Under the pieces are notes generated by a model that made no database searches, had not been told where the DNA came from, and saw only the letters and a program-made list of their open reading frames with translations. Made by a program: the position numbers and the translations under genes. Below are positions 51,286 to 63,958 of a stretch of 64,000 bases of DNA, piece by piece. Within the stretch, counting starts at the first letter, position 1; each line of letters opens with the position of its first letter. This DNA comes from Circinella minor (Eukaryota; Mucoromycota; Mucoromycetes; Mucorales; Lichtheimiaceae). The DNA is taken from contig JAEPRB010000148.1 in the NCBI GenBank assembly GCA_016758965.1, forward strand, positions 37,813-101,812, read 5' to 3'.

Positions 51286-53020
51286 ATGAGAAGTATAGGA
51301 ATGGCAGATCGACGTTCAGTGCTTTTCACTGTCATCTTTACTCCCATTGTACTTATATTACTTATTCTCGGTTGGCAACGAGGTGGTCTTAAAAACGACG
51401 AACAACTTGAATCTCCTCCTCCTACTACTACTACTACTACTCCTCCACCAGCTGAAACTGGAATAATAGCACCTCCCTCACCACCTTCTCATGTAAACGA
51501 TCCCATTGTTGCTGGCTATTTTGTCAACTGGTATTCTATTAATTTTCATGTATAATTATTATTAATACCAATAAGTATAAACGAATGAAAGGAGGAACAA
51601 ATTACTTATTACTATTATTATTAGGGGCATTTACGATCGAAATTATAACGTTGTTGATTTACAAGCTGAGAAACTTTCTCATGTACTTTATGCATTTGCT
51701 AATCTTAATGACGATGGAACTATTGTTCTTGGGGTAAATAATCAATATAAAGAAAAAAGAAGAAGAAGAAGAACGATTATTTACTTTTTTTTATTTATTA
51801 TCGACTTTTAAACATGTTTATTGTTTTTTGTAGGATCCTTGGGCAGATACGGATAAGCACTTTCCTGCAGGTAAAAAAAAAATATATTTTAACAGCTAAC
51901 AATTTATTATTAATGTTTATTAATGGTTTATTTACTTCTTTATTTATTTATTTTTAGAACAAACAATTAATAAAAAAGCAGATGATTGGAATGAATCAGG
52001 GGAAAACTTATATGGCAACTTTAAACAATTATATCTTTTGAAACAAAAGTATCGACATTTAAAGGTTTCTTTAAGTGTAGGTGGATGGTCATGGTCAGCT
52101 AATTTTTCAACTGTAGCAAGTACTCCTCAAAAACGTATCCGATTTACCGAAACAGCATTATCTCTTGTCAATAATCTCGGGCTTGATGGCATTGGTAAAA
52201 ATATTTATTTATCAAATAATATGGAGGGGAGAAACAATACTAGAATGAACAAGAAAATAAATAACAAACTTTGTTATATTCTAATTTAGATATCGATTGG
52301 GAAATGCCTAAGGATGATACAGAAGCAGCCTCTTATGTATCACTTGTAAAAGATTTGCGAATAGCTCTTGGTCCAGATTATCTTATTTCTGTCGCTGTAC
52401 CTTGTGGACCAGATGATTATAAAAAGCTACACCTATCAGAAATGGCAGCTCAAATAGATTTATTTTATTTAATGGCCTATGATTATGCTGGTGCATGGGA
52501 TCCTGTAACTGGTCACCAAGCAGCATTATACGGAGGTTCTTTAAATAATGATAATGCTGTCAACTATTACATCAAATCAGGTGTTCCTGCAGAAAAGATT
52601 GTATTAGGTATTCCTGCCTATGGTCGTGCATTTTCCAAAACGGATCAAAAACCGGGTTCACCCTTTGATGGTGTTCCTTCAGGTACATGGGAAGCTGGAA
52701 GTTATGATTACAGAGTATTACCAAGACCTGGTGCCGTAGAACATTTTGATTCTGAAAAAGTGGCATCTTATTCCTATGATCCCAAAAATCGAGAATTTGT
52801 TACTTATGATACACCTGAAGCTGTCAAGGCAAAATGTGAATATGCTCTTGAAAAAGGTCTAGCTGGTGTCATGTTTTGGGAATTAAGTGCAGATGCTAAA
52901 ACACAAGACCGTAGTTTATTACATACTGCTTATACTACTTTTAATAATCAAATTCATTCTACTTTGAATCATATTGATTATAGTTCAAGTCAATTTCAAA
53001 ATATAAAAAGTGGCATGTAA
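51286..53020 (+). CDS. Membrane-anchored GH18 chitinase
   Basis: Five exons, 51286-51530, 51625-51733, 51834-51870, 51958-52194 and 52290-53020, give 452 residues (447 if the ATG at 51301, which has the better context, is used). The N-terminus has a short basic tail, one hydrophobic segment (VLFTVIFTPIVLILLILGW) without a clear cleavage site, and a Pro/Thr-rich stalk, suggesting a type II membrane anchor. The catalytic (beta/alpha)8 domain starts at VAGYFVNWGIYDRNY, has the SxGG motif (SLSVGGWSW), the active-site DGIDIDWE with the catalytic Glu, and closes with MFWELSAD. GH18 enzymes cleave chitin; a cell-surface position would suit wall remodelling. It lacks a chitin-binding module. 244 bp separate it from the permease gene. 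Confidence 0.9.
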
Positions 53021-53264
53021 AAAAAAAAAAGAATTCTTTAAATAAAGAGACAGAAAGTTAAACCTTCCTTTTTTCGAAATAGAATTATTTCGCATAAATT
53101 TTGTTCTAGAAAAAAAATGATAGTGGCTTTTGTTTTATGCTTCCGATCTTTTCTTATTGTCAATCTTTTTTTTTTTTGTGTTCCAATTATCTTTGGATAA
53201 CTGACCTTTTATTTTTTAAATACCTTTTTTTTACCCCACACACTTTGTCATTAGCTTCAGAATA

Positions 53265-54192
53265 ATGGAGTCTAAACAAGACGGACATGACGAGTTCGAT
53301 ATTGCAATGTCCAATAGTTCGAGTAAAACAGAATTTGAAGCCTATCAACCAGCGCCTGAACCAAAATTATGGGAAATTTTTAAGAGTCAAGTAACTACTA
53401 AAGAAGGTTGGTGGGGTGACTTTGACTGGTTCCCCATGTGTATGCCAACCATGTTTGTCAAGAAAGAAAAAAGACATACACCATTTTGGGGTTTAAATAG
53501 TCGATTGCCATTAGGTTTAGCTGCCATTATGGGTTTTCAACATGCTCTTGCCATGATTTCAGGTACGTTTAATATTATCGTTATTATTATTATTGCTATT
53601 TTTAAACTCACATACACAATATTAACAATGAAAAAATAAAAATAAACTCTCCTCCCTCATTTATTTGGACAGGTGTTGTGACACCTATTTTAATTATGAC
53701 TGGTGAAGGACCTACATCACTCAATTTGAGTCCAAGTGATCAACAATATTTAATTTCTGCCGCATTAATTGCTTCTGGTCTTTTATCTATTGTTCAAATC
53801 ACTCGATTTAAACTTTTCAAGACACGTACGTTTAATATATACATTTTATAATGAATGAATGGGACGAATGATTATAAGAAACTTACATGTGTTTAATACT
53901 ACATATTATTATTAGCATATTATTTGGGTACTGGTTTACTTACTGTCGTTGGTCCTAATTTTGCATCGATTGCAGCTGTCAGGTAAGAATAAAGAAAAAT
54001 AAAAAATAAAAAAAAAGATATATAGCGGTTGCTAATCGAGTATTTTTTTTTCTTAGTGCTGTTGTTTCGAATATGTATACAACTGGATATTGTGAAACGG
54101 AAACAATGGATGATGGTACAACTGTACATCTTCCTTGTCGACATGCTTGGGGTGCTATTCTTGGAACATGTAAAGTATCACTTTTTTGATAG

Positions 54193-54225
<33 letters not shown>

Positions 54226-55801
54226 GACTCACACATTTTCAGGGTTATCAATTACGTTTACTTACAATTATCTTTTTGTTTCTTCTACTTATTAGCCATG
54301 GTCTGTTCATTATTTGAAATTTTTATGAGTTTCTTACCACCAAAAGTATTGAAAAAACTCTTTCCTCCTATAGTCAGTGGTACCACCATCTTTTTAATCG
54401 GTTGTTCTGTCATTAGTACTGCTCTCAAAGATTGGGCTGGTGGTTCTGGTGCTTGTTCCAGTATGCCTGAATCAGGTCTTTATTCCATGTGTCCAGATAC
54501 AAATGCTCCTCATCCATTACCATGGGGATCAGCTGAATTTATTGGTTTAGGATTCTCAGTTTTTGCTACAATTGTATTGGTTGAAAACTTTGGTTCACCT
54601 TTTATGAAGAGTGCACAAATTGTTATCGGTCTTATTGTCGGTATGATTGTTGCTGGTGCATGTGGTTATGTGGATGGATCAATGATTTCAAGTGCTCCTA
54701 TTGGTACTTTTACTTGGACAACTACATTTCCTATTACGGTTTATGGACCTGCTGTCATTCCATTCTTGATTGTTTATTTGGATAATATCTTGGAATCAAT
54801 TGGTGATATTACTGCTTCTTCGGATGTTTCTGGTGTAGAAGTAGATGGTCCTATATTCTCAAGTCGTATTCAAGGCGGGTTACTTGCTGACGGTGTTAAT
54901 TCATTGATTGCTGCTTGTATGACAATTAGTCCAATGGTAAATATTATATAAAAAAAAGGGACAAAATTTTTTTTTTATTTTGCTATGGAGTTGATCTAGT
55001 TACTATATATGTTATTTTCATGAGGTTCTAAGTAATATATGAATAATTATTATTAGGTTACATTTGCTCAAAACAATGGTATCATTGCATTGGTAAGTTT
55101 CTTTTTTCTTATTATGATATTTTTTTTTACAGAGGATTAAAATAACTCTAAATACATGTAATACTAATCATTTATATTTTTATACCTTGTTTAGACTCGA
55201 TGTGCTAACCGTATTGCTGGTTATTTCTGCTGTTTTTATATTGTTTTGTTTGGTATTTTGGGCAAGGTTTCAGCTGTCTTTTTGACAATTCCCAAAACTG
55301 TAAGTATAAAACAGAAAAAGGATACACACAAATGGCGAAAAGGAGAACAAAAAAAAAGTCTAAAATATGTTCATTTTTCTTTAGATTTTGGGAGGTTTGA
55401 ATGCGTATTTATTCGCAAGTGTTACTGTTTCTGGTATCCGTATTTTAGCCTATTTACCATGGACACGTCGCGATCGATTCATTGCTACTACTTCTTTAGC
55501 ATTAGGTCTTGGTGTTACATTATGTCCTGGTTGGTTCTCTCATGTTTTCACTTATAGTGGTGATAACGAAAATTTACTCGGTTTCCTTAGCGCCGTTGAA
55601 ACTGTTGTTGATACTGGTTATTGTATCGGTTCTTTGATGGCTATATTTTTAAATTTGGTTGTACCTCAAGAATGGGGACCTGAAACTATAAAAGAGTCAG
55701 ATGAAAAAAGAAAGAAGGAATTAGAGGAAATTCGCGAAGGATTTGTACAGACGAATACAAAGGATGATCAAGAAATTAAAGCGGAATCTCCACTTCCTTA
55801 A
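53265..55801 (+). CDS. Uric acid-xanthine permease of the NAT/NCS2 family (UapA-like)
   Basis: Eight exons: 53265-53562, 53673-53825, 53916-53982, 54057-54169, 54296-54936, 55057-55092 (36 nt), 55195-55299 and 55385-55801, total 609 residues. It is a polytopic protein with the family marks GFQHALAM in the first helix, ESIGDITASSDVS, and the signature QNNGIIALTR, split by an intron between L436 and T437. Cytosolic tails are charged (C-terminal DEKRKKELEEIREG). NAT carriers co-transport purines with protons across the plasma membrane; the closest named fungal members are UapA and UapC. Substrate choice between xanthine and uric acid cannot be told from the residues seen. Confidence 0.92.
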
Positions 55802-56297
55802 AAAAAAAAGAAACAATGTTATCCTCTTCTCTCTTTCTCACTCTTTTCTCTTCCCTTTTAATCCCTATAGAAATGTAAAATTAGTGTTTATTTATTTAAT
55901 TTATTTAATAATTATATAAAGTGTATATACATATATATTAATAGCCTTGTTTCATTATAATAAACTATTCATAAAAATTAATTTAAAAATGTATTTTCTT
56001 TCCTCCTCTATCCAACGATATTAATGACGATAAGTATATCGATCAAAACATATCACTTATTATTATATCAATGTAGTAAAAAGGGTATCAGTGGTATATT
56101 TTTTATTAATAGAAATTCTAAAGAATAACACTTTTTTTTTGTTTCATTGTTGTATTATGTAGATAATACGTATTGTAATACTATAACAAATAGATAGAAT
56201 AAATAGAATATAATTAAGTATATAAACATAGAAGTAAAATATATAAACAAGTTTTTTTTTTTTTTGAAAGAAACGCGAAAGTTAATCTTTAAATTAA
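55802..56297. other. Convergent intergenic region
   Basis: 3' ends of the permease (plus) and the RGS membrane protein (minus). AT-rich with AATAAA-like sequences on both strands; no gene seen. Confidence 0.5.
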
Positions 56298-57750
56298 TCA
56301 TAATCGTTTCCCAGGTACGGCACAAAATATCACTACAAATATTAATGTGATAAGTAGACATATCACTAATATTAGAATAGAACGAGTGACAAGGATGTCT
56401 CTAATTTTTGGTTGTTGTATCCGATTAAAATGAAATGTAGTTGTCTCACTATATAACACGTATATATATATTAGATTATTAAATATTATTGATGATGACG
56501 ATCATAATGATGAAGAGGAGATAAAAAAAAAATAAGCGTGAGTTAAAGAAAAAAAGGAGTGTTTTTGAAGAGGAGAAATAAGAATGCAATAAGTAAAACG
56601 TTCAAGGAGATACACACTTGAGGAGGGTAATAAATAGTTTTAAGGTAAAGGGGCTTATAGCAACGTAAAATAGGTATAGTATTTACCTGACATTAAACAT
56701 CAATATCCATATCGGATCTACTCCTGTCAAACCCGAGATCAAACAATACACTCCGACTAGTATAGGTACGATACCCTATTATAAAAAAATTAAACACCCA
56801 GAATAAAAATGCATAATAAACTCGTTAGGGGTACCGCTTTCTATAATACTATTATTATCCAATGTACTCTTTCTTTTCTCTCTTTTTCTCTCTTGCTACG
56901 TATCACCTTTTTTTTTTTTTTTTTGCCCTCACTCCTTTCATCCGTATAAAATTTCTGTATATATAAAATATACAAAATAAAAAAAAAATATAATTGATGT
57001 TGTTTATAATGCACTCCTTACCGAAAGACGATAATGCCAAGGTTCAAAATTTAAGAATATTAAAGAAAATTCAAGTGAAAATCCGACAAGTAAACTTGTA
57101 AGCCCTACTACCATACGACCCAATTGTTGATGTAATGTAAGATTCATAAGCACTTTATACCTTAAGAAATGAGGCCAAGTTGCTTGCAGCAGTTGATACA
57201 CATACTTTTGGGCCTGATCAAAAACTGCCGGATCATCTGCAAGATGTTTTTCCGCAATATCATCACGCATCGACAACGGAATATGAAAAAGTTCCTTTTC
57301 CGCACTAGGTACAATGTAACGCAAGTAGATACGTTCAATCACTTGCGTCATATGTGTATCGGTAACAATGGATGGTGCTGAAGAAGCTAATAATAATGAA
57401 TGTGTCAATTGTTGTTCATGACTCAAGTTGGATGGCATAAGTGATAATGATGCTGTAGGTGATTTGGTATTAAACTGCTGTTGGAATTGTCGTTGTTGTT
57501 TTAAATACCGTTTATGCAGTACTTTTGCTTGCTGTACATCTAACCAAAAGTCAAGTAGTGTTTCTAACTCGAGACGATCGCGGAGAACAATGTAATAGTT
57601 GTACAGACATACGGGTGGCCGAGTCTGCCTTCGTAATACTTGTTCTAGTGTTGGTAATTCGTGTAGCCATCGACTCTTTCGTTTACTATGCCAAAGTTTC
57701 AACATAGATGCGGGAGGTCCTGTCTTTGGTTTTTCCTGGTTTCCCATCAT
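56298..57750 (-). CDS. Rax1-like protein: RGS domain plus membrane helices
   Basis: Three exons on the minus strand, 57750-57022, 56775-56687 and 56448-56298, total 322 residues. The N-terminal half is an RGS-type fold (TLEQVLRRQTRPPVCLYNYY, then LETLLDFWLDVQQA and DPAVFDQAQKYVYQLL), with a long insert. The C-terminal part has about four hydrophobic helices (VVGLTSLLVGFSLEF, IVPILVGVYCLISG, SILILVICLLITLIFVV). An RGS-like domain fused to C-terminal membrane helices is the architecture of yeast Rax1, a polarity-marking protein at the cell cortex; QQPKIRDILVTRS before the last helix fits that family. Whether it accelerates GTP hydrolysis on a G-alpha protein is unknown. Start is the first of two adjacent Met codons. 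Confidence 0.8.
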
Positions 57751-58412
57751 TTTTAAATTAAGAAATAAATATTAAGAAAAATAAAGTAAATAATGAATAA
57801 TAAACAAATAAAAAAAAAAGTTAAAAAGGAAAAGCGGAAAGAAACTCGTTTTCAAAATACACATCTCAAAAATAAAAATACTTTTTTTTATTCACTAGCA
57901 TGACTATAAAATAAGGAGAATGGGGGAGGGGCAGATAGGTTTCTATCATTATTATTATTGTATTATTAAAAGAAAGAAAAAAAGTAAGACGGTGGCGGGG
58001 GAAGGGGAAGTGATTTATTATTATAACTTTTTTACTGTTGTGAATGAATGATGTTGTAATAAATAATAGATATCATAAAAAAGAAAGTTCTTTGCTTGGA
58101 AGAAAGGGAATAAAAAAAAAACTGTTAAACGTTGCACATATTTTTTGGCAGTGGCCCATGTTGCAAAACTTTTACCTTACCTTTTAAAAAAAAAGTTATC
58201 TCCCTTTTTTTTTTTTTTATTTTCTCTTAACTCTTTATGCATATTAACTCGAAAACCAAAACGAAAACACGAGAGAGAGAAAGAAAATTCACGACGGCAA
58301 CTTCATATTAAAAAAAAAAAAAGAAACAAAAAAACTCATTCCACCACTATCACCACCATTCCTGCTCCCTTCCTCCTTCCTACCTACTTAACTACTCTCT
58401 TGAATTTCGTCG
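57751..58412. promoter_or_regulatory. Divergent intergenic region
   Basis: 662 bp between oppositely oriented start codons, likely with both promoters. Long C/T-rich stretches (58200-58410) precede the plus-strand start. A 91-codon plus frame at 58145-58420 is composed of low-complexity sequence and ends inside the next gene's first codons; it is not called. Confidence 0.5.
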
Positions 58413-59748
58413 ATGAGTAATAATAAATATAGTGCGATCACGCTACCCGTTCCGAGCACTTATCATTATCAAACTTCTGACCCTGCTTTACAACGTTTTG
58501 GGTCAGAACATGATCTCGATGTTTTTGGTATTGCCGTTGACCGTTGTAGTATCATGAAGCAGATGGGTAACTATAGCAACCACTGTCTATATCTATTCCA
58601 ATATGTTTTCTGTTTTTTCACATATATTAACTTTGTTACTCTAGTGTTTATTCGAAAGTCGTTTTGCATTACCATGGCACAATTTATTACCATGGGAGCT
58701 TTAGCAACACTCCTTGTTCGTATCGACCCTATTTATCACTGGTTACAAAAAAGGTATTTTTTCTTTCCTTTCAAAAAAAATAATTATAACTTTCTTTTTT
58801 TTGTCCCTTTGGCTTACTAAAAAAGAAAAACTAAAAAACCTTGTAACTGTTTTTTTTTTGCCCTAGTAAATATGCTTGGTGGATGCCATTGATTCCTACA
58901 TTTTTCGTAGCGTTTATCCTTGCATGGCAACTTTGGATGCGATATTTTCAACTTTCTCATTGTGGTCGAACAAGTTTACTTTCCATCTTTTCCCTGCTTA
59001 TAGCAGCAATTGTTTCTGACATTGGTTAGTTATATATATACTTTTATAAAAAAAAAAACTTTGTTTTTTTATCGTGTGATACGTGTGGATCATTTTCTTG
59101 TTATGAAAGAGGAAGGGATGTGTTGTATAGTTGATTCCAGAATATGTATTTTCGTAATAAATAATAATAAAAGAGGGAGGGGGGGAGGAACGTGTGAATT
59201 CATCATGTTTAATTTTCTCCTAACGATATATGTTTATTTTAATTATAATAGTATCTAAATTATGTTACGTGGATGGTATCCTCGTTATCTTTATGACCAT
59301 TTTTGGTCAATGTGGAGTTTTGGTTTACACTTTTCAATCACAATTTAAATTTTCAGGGACCAAACCAATGTACGTATTATTTTGGATTTTTTACTTTTAC
59401 AAGATGTAAGAGGTAGCTAATTAACAAATATTGGTTGTTGCTTTTTTTTTTTATAATAGACTTGTTAGTGCAGTAATGATTTGCATTAGTTCTCCATGGT
59501 TAAGGCGTGTATATGATATGGACCCTATCAGTATTTTGATTCCAATCTCTTTATCATTACTACTTTGTGGATACCTTATCATGGAAATGTATTATATTAT
59601 GGGTATTGTTACAATGGATGATTATATCCTTGCTAACATTTCGGCCTATATTGATCTCTTCTACCCAATGCGATGCTTACATAACCTATGTGAATTAACA
59701 GATCATGTCGATACATTGCCAGAAATCATGCATCCAGGTCCAGATTGA
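58413..59748 (+). CDS. BAX inhibitor-1 / Lifeguard (TMBIM) family membrane protein
   Basis: Five exons, 58413-58566, 58645-58753, 58867-59024, 59252-59369 and 59460-59748, total 275 residues. A polar N-terminus of about 50 residues is followed by FIRKSFCITMAQFITMGALA, the start of the BI-1/LFG membrane domain (typically an R-K/V-Y motif then helix 1), and about seven hydrophobic segments. The C-terminus has MDDYILANISAYIDL, the family's DDYI...AL.LY.D signature with the acidic pair thought to sense pH and calcium. Such proteins regulate calcium leak and stress survival in ER or Golgi membranes. The family call is firm; cellular location is inferred. Confidence 0.85.
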
Positions 59749-59840
59749 AGCAAAAATAATTCAGTAGTGATATAAAAAAAAATTACCAGCCGAATAGCAA
59801 ATCATATAATACCCCATTATTTTCATTTCCCTTCTCAAAT

Positions 59841-59873
<33 letters not shown>

Positions 59874-62010
59874 TTTCACACTTCAAAAAAGTTTTTATTT
59901 ATTTATACATATTTTTTTATTTTTATTTTTATTTTGGTACGTAACGTATATATTTCAATCTATTTCTTCTTTCCCATCTATATCCCCTATCTTTTCAATA
60001 TATATAAATCCTTGTTTATTAGAGTATATGTGAATAAAATTAAAGAAAAAAAAAGAATGGTTTTTATATTAAAGCATTTTATACTGTAGTGAATTTAGAC
60101 TAGTGTATTTTTTTCCCGCCCTTGTAGTATGTGGATGTAGATCTTAATGAGAAGCATTGATAGGTCACATGAGTATATTTCAGTACGTATAAGGGAATCC
60201 TCCATTGTCATTAAGGAAGATGACGACAACGATTGTTTATAGGTAGTTGAAATCAAGTTTCAAAGGACATTGTGTAACTTTACCTTCCTTATTTGATTAT
60301 CCTTACCATAGTCTGAAAAACAAAAATACCCCTTTCAAGTTATTTTTTTTTATCATTGGTCAAAATATGTAGACATGGTGGTTAATATGACTGGATGAAT
60401 CACTTCTTTATTTCGATGTACATCTATCAATACTCATGAACATAAGAGTGAACCATACCTTCCAAATCATTCCACAGCGGCTACTTGGCTACTTTTGTTG
60501 CTATTGTTATTTCAATATGTAAGCCAAGACACGCATATTCTTATCACGTTTAGTATTACTGTATCATGGCGTTCTTTTCTCGGTACGTATTGTAACTGCT
60601 ATTAGTAGTACGTATATTTTCGAACAGATTAAATTAGATTTGGTAACATTACTGTATGTCTGAATTGCAGAGTACACTATTAATGACAGTTAAGAATATG
60701 AATACGTAAAGCATTATTTATGTCATTAAGTTTATCTAAAACGTCCGAGATGTTATTGGAGGTAAATAAGCCGCTATAAGTAGTCAAAATAATACCCCTG
60801 CTTTGTTTTGAGATAAAAAAAAAGACCTTTCAATATTTTTAATAATAGCTTGAATATTAGTTTTAAATTTTCAAAGTATTCCAATATTACTTTGTTTTAC
60901 TGTATGATAATAAGATACATTAATAAAGAAAATAAACAAAGGATGTATCTTTATTATTTCTACAGTATTCTCAAATGACATTTCATTTCAATCAAAATAC
61001 AGTATTATTACGTAAATTCCCAGGTTTCTTCTGGATATATTTTTATAAATAAAAAATGATGTTCTGTTACTAAACTACTATACGTAATGTTATAATCGTT
61101 GCTGTTCTACGTAAATGTTTGTTATTGTATATTAGCGGTTTCTACGTATCTAAACTTACTTATGGTAAATTAATATCATTCGAATACGCAGGAACATTAT
61201 TTAATGAAGAAAGTACGTATCACTCAAATCACATAGTTTGTTACGCATTGTAAAGATTCAATTTGTAACTCGTGCAAATATTCACACCTTTTTATGTTAT
61301 TTTATGTCAGACAAGGAGTTTTTTCTTTTTCAAAAAAAATTACAATTTGCAACTTTCAATGGGGTACAGAAGTTGAAAGTAGATCTTAAAGTTATGTAAT
61401 CAAAAAGTTCTACGTACCTATGTATGATACGTACGTATTAAAAAAAGAACGTCAAGAAAATAGCACTTTTATTTTGGGGGGTGTCATATGGATGTTATGT
61501 ACTTATCCCGCTATGAATATGTTAATTTAAAAAGATTGGGGGAAATGGTGACAAAGCAAAAATTGTCATGATAATGTAGTGTCAGAAAATAGTCTTGATT
61601 TAACGCGCATGGAAACGCTTTTTGGTAGGTTTTACATTTGAGAGATATTTTTTTTCGATATGAATTACATATACGTATATACAATATTGTGATAGGTACT
61701 ATCATTTTATGGGATGAGAGTAGTAGACTCGTTAGCTTTGATAAAATATATACATTATTGACCATATCAATTCTTTTATGTAATAAAGATTCTACGCATA
61801 CCATATATATATAAGGTGTATCATATTATATAATATAATATAATGTTGTCCTTGTTTTTAATGTCTTGAGGGCATGATGTTGTTTTGATTGCTGTAAAAC
61901 ATCAATATACAAAGCCTTTTGTAAAGTTGAAAACAACACATCACCAAAGTGGTTAAAAGAAAAAAAAAATAAGCATCCAGTCACTCATTCGCTCGGAGAT
62001 GCACATATTC
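59749..62010. other. AT-rich spacer with CA microsatellite
   Basis: A (CA)n tract of about 13 units lies at 59841-59867 in the 3' region of the upstream gene. The remainder is AT-rich with TACGTA sites and has no recognisable gene. A 97-codon minus frame at 61511-61804 has no features. Confidence 0.5.
59841..59867. repeat. (CA)n microsatellite
   Basis: About 13 AC units just after the stop of the TMBIM-family gene. Confidence 0.85.
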
Positions 62011-62330
62011 GCCATAGAACACTTTGTGGTATTTATGACTCGGTTCCATGGATGAGAATCTGGGAAGATGACAGTTTGCAACGCCATACGATACATTTTG
62101 ATCATCATGGCTTGGCTTTGTAACTCACTAAAACCTACGCGCTTATCATTACTCAAGGCAACGCCATACAATACTCTCTGATCGTCATGACTCGGCATTT
62201 GGAATCCAAAACCTAAGCGTGTATTGTGTTTCCCAGAAAAAAGATCAGTGATCTGCGACACCAAAAGATGTCGATTCGCCATAGAACTCTCTTTTGGTTC
62301 TTTATCATGACTCGGCTTTCTTGTCAAAAG
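62011..62330. repeat. Degenerate tandem repeat, four copies
   Basis: Four related units begin near 62011, 62081, 62160 and 62276, each starting with CGCCATA followed by GAAC or a CRATAC-like variant, and each ending with a TCATGACTCGGC-like stretch (for example ATCATCATGGCTTGGC, GTCATGACTCGGC, TCATGACTCGGC). Spacing varies from about 70 to 115 bp. The minus strand has an open frame of 124 codons through this block, probably a by-product of the repeats. It lies about 50 bp before the inverted-repeat element at 62378. Purpose unknown. Confidence 0.55.
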
Positions 62331-62377
62331 GACAAGGCTTGTGTGTGTTTTTTCAAGAAAAGAAGGAAAATAAATAC

Positions 62378-63133
62378 TGTCACCGCTCGCTATAACGATA
62401 CACCCCGTCAGACCAAAAGTGTATCGTTATATCGAATTATCGTTATATCGAATTCTTGATCTGAGTTATAATGATCAGATAAAATGTCATCCATATGATG
62501 TACTTGGCCTTATTTGTATCTATATGTCTTATAAAAAGACTAAACTCTAGAACTTTATATTGTCCATACTAAAAATAAGCTATAAAAATAAAACAGTTCT
62601 TTTTTTTGTACAGTTTTCTTTGTCAAATATCCCCCGTCTTATTACTTCTAATTGAATTACAACCACGTAATCGCATATAATTAATGCTGTTCCCCTATAA
62701 TAAGAAAATGCGAGTATCATATTATGATAAGCATCAAAAACCGTCTACGTATTATTGTTTACAAATCCATGTCAATTGACAAAGAAAAAGTTAGACAAGC
62801 ACAATTGGGAAAAAACAAATCTAATTTTTATAAGAAAGAAGCATAAGCAAAATATCACTGATTTTTTTTAGTAAGACAGTGCCTGAAGATAAATTTGATA
62901 TTCAAATTATTAAAACTTGACAAAAATGTTTAAAAACTAAAGTTAGAACATAAAAAATGCTCAACAAACTAATATTATTTCCTTTTAAAAAAAATAAAGA
63001 GGTTATTTGTTCGCTCGATATAACGATATTTTTGCCAAAACTCTATCGGATATCGTTATATAAAGTTAACGATATTTCCCTGCTTAATCTGTCTTGCACC
63101 CCAAAACCCGATCGTTATAGCGAGCGGTGACAG
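62378..63133. mobile_element. TA-flanked element with perfect 23-bp terminal inverted repeats
   Basis: The left end starts CTGTCACCGCTCGCTATAAC and the right end is its exact inverse over 23 bp, with TA on both sides (62376-62377, 63134-63135). Subterminal copies of ATAACGAT in both orientations occur within 100 bp of each end (for example TATCGTTATATCGAATT on the left, CGATATAACGATAT on the right). The 756-bp interior has no transposase frame. The intact ends suggest a recent insertion of a non-autonomous Tc1/mariner/pogo-type element, of a different family from those at 2127 and 10071. Confidence 0.8.
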
Positions 63134-63958
63134 TAAATAAGTAGGATTATCCCAAGTAGTGTACATATAGCCACGTGTCACAAACATAGTGTAACAAATT
63201 TTTTTTACAAGATGTGTCATCATAATAATTGATATTGGATGAACAAGTATCTGGTACTAATAAACCATTCTTTTATTATTTTTATTATCTAAATTCAACA
63301 ATTTGATAATAATACTAGGTTAACATCAGTAGTAAACATACTACAAGTATATTACTGAAGACACGCAAAGAGAGGTACTGTTTCTTTATTGGATTGTTCA
63401 TAGTAGATAAAAACATAGCATCAAGCAAAGAAAAGTGGATAATTAAAATGGAATTAGATGTACTTCTATTATAATTTGATTTATACTGGATGAGGGTCTT
63501 TTTGCTGTATCTTTGTTGCAAGGTTTTGGTATGATATATTCTATTTTTTTATTCCCCTTTTACATACGTACGTAGACCATTATACAAGTTTAGATATATA
63601 TTATAGTGCAACAAATATATATGTATAAAATAGTAATCAATATACCCAATACTTTATTATTATTGTTACGTACTAGCTAATAAGTGATATATATTTACAA
63701 TAGAGTAGATATAAAGGATTGCAATTTAATTAAGGTAAAAAGGGGATATATCATATAAATGTTTTTGATTGTACGATTGTAAAATAAAAAATACCTATTA
63801 TCCAAGTAATCTAATCAATGTTATTAGTAGTTTCAATATTAGTGTATGTGATGAATCTTGCCTCTTTTCTTTTTTTTTTTTTTTTCCAATTATTTTTTTT
63901 TATTTTTTTATAAATATATATATAAAATTCGTTTGCTGTAAATGGGACGTGTGCTAAC
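63134..63958. other. AT-rich spacer
   Basis: No gene recognised. The remaining codons of the ubiquitin fragment at the window edge were searched for on the minus strand here and not found. Confidence 0.5.

Noticed and set aside
61953..62327. 124-codon minus-strand frame with repeated SHD/MAN motifs
   Set aside because: Explained by the degenerate tandem repeat; low-complexity end and no recognisable protein.
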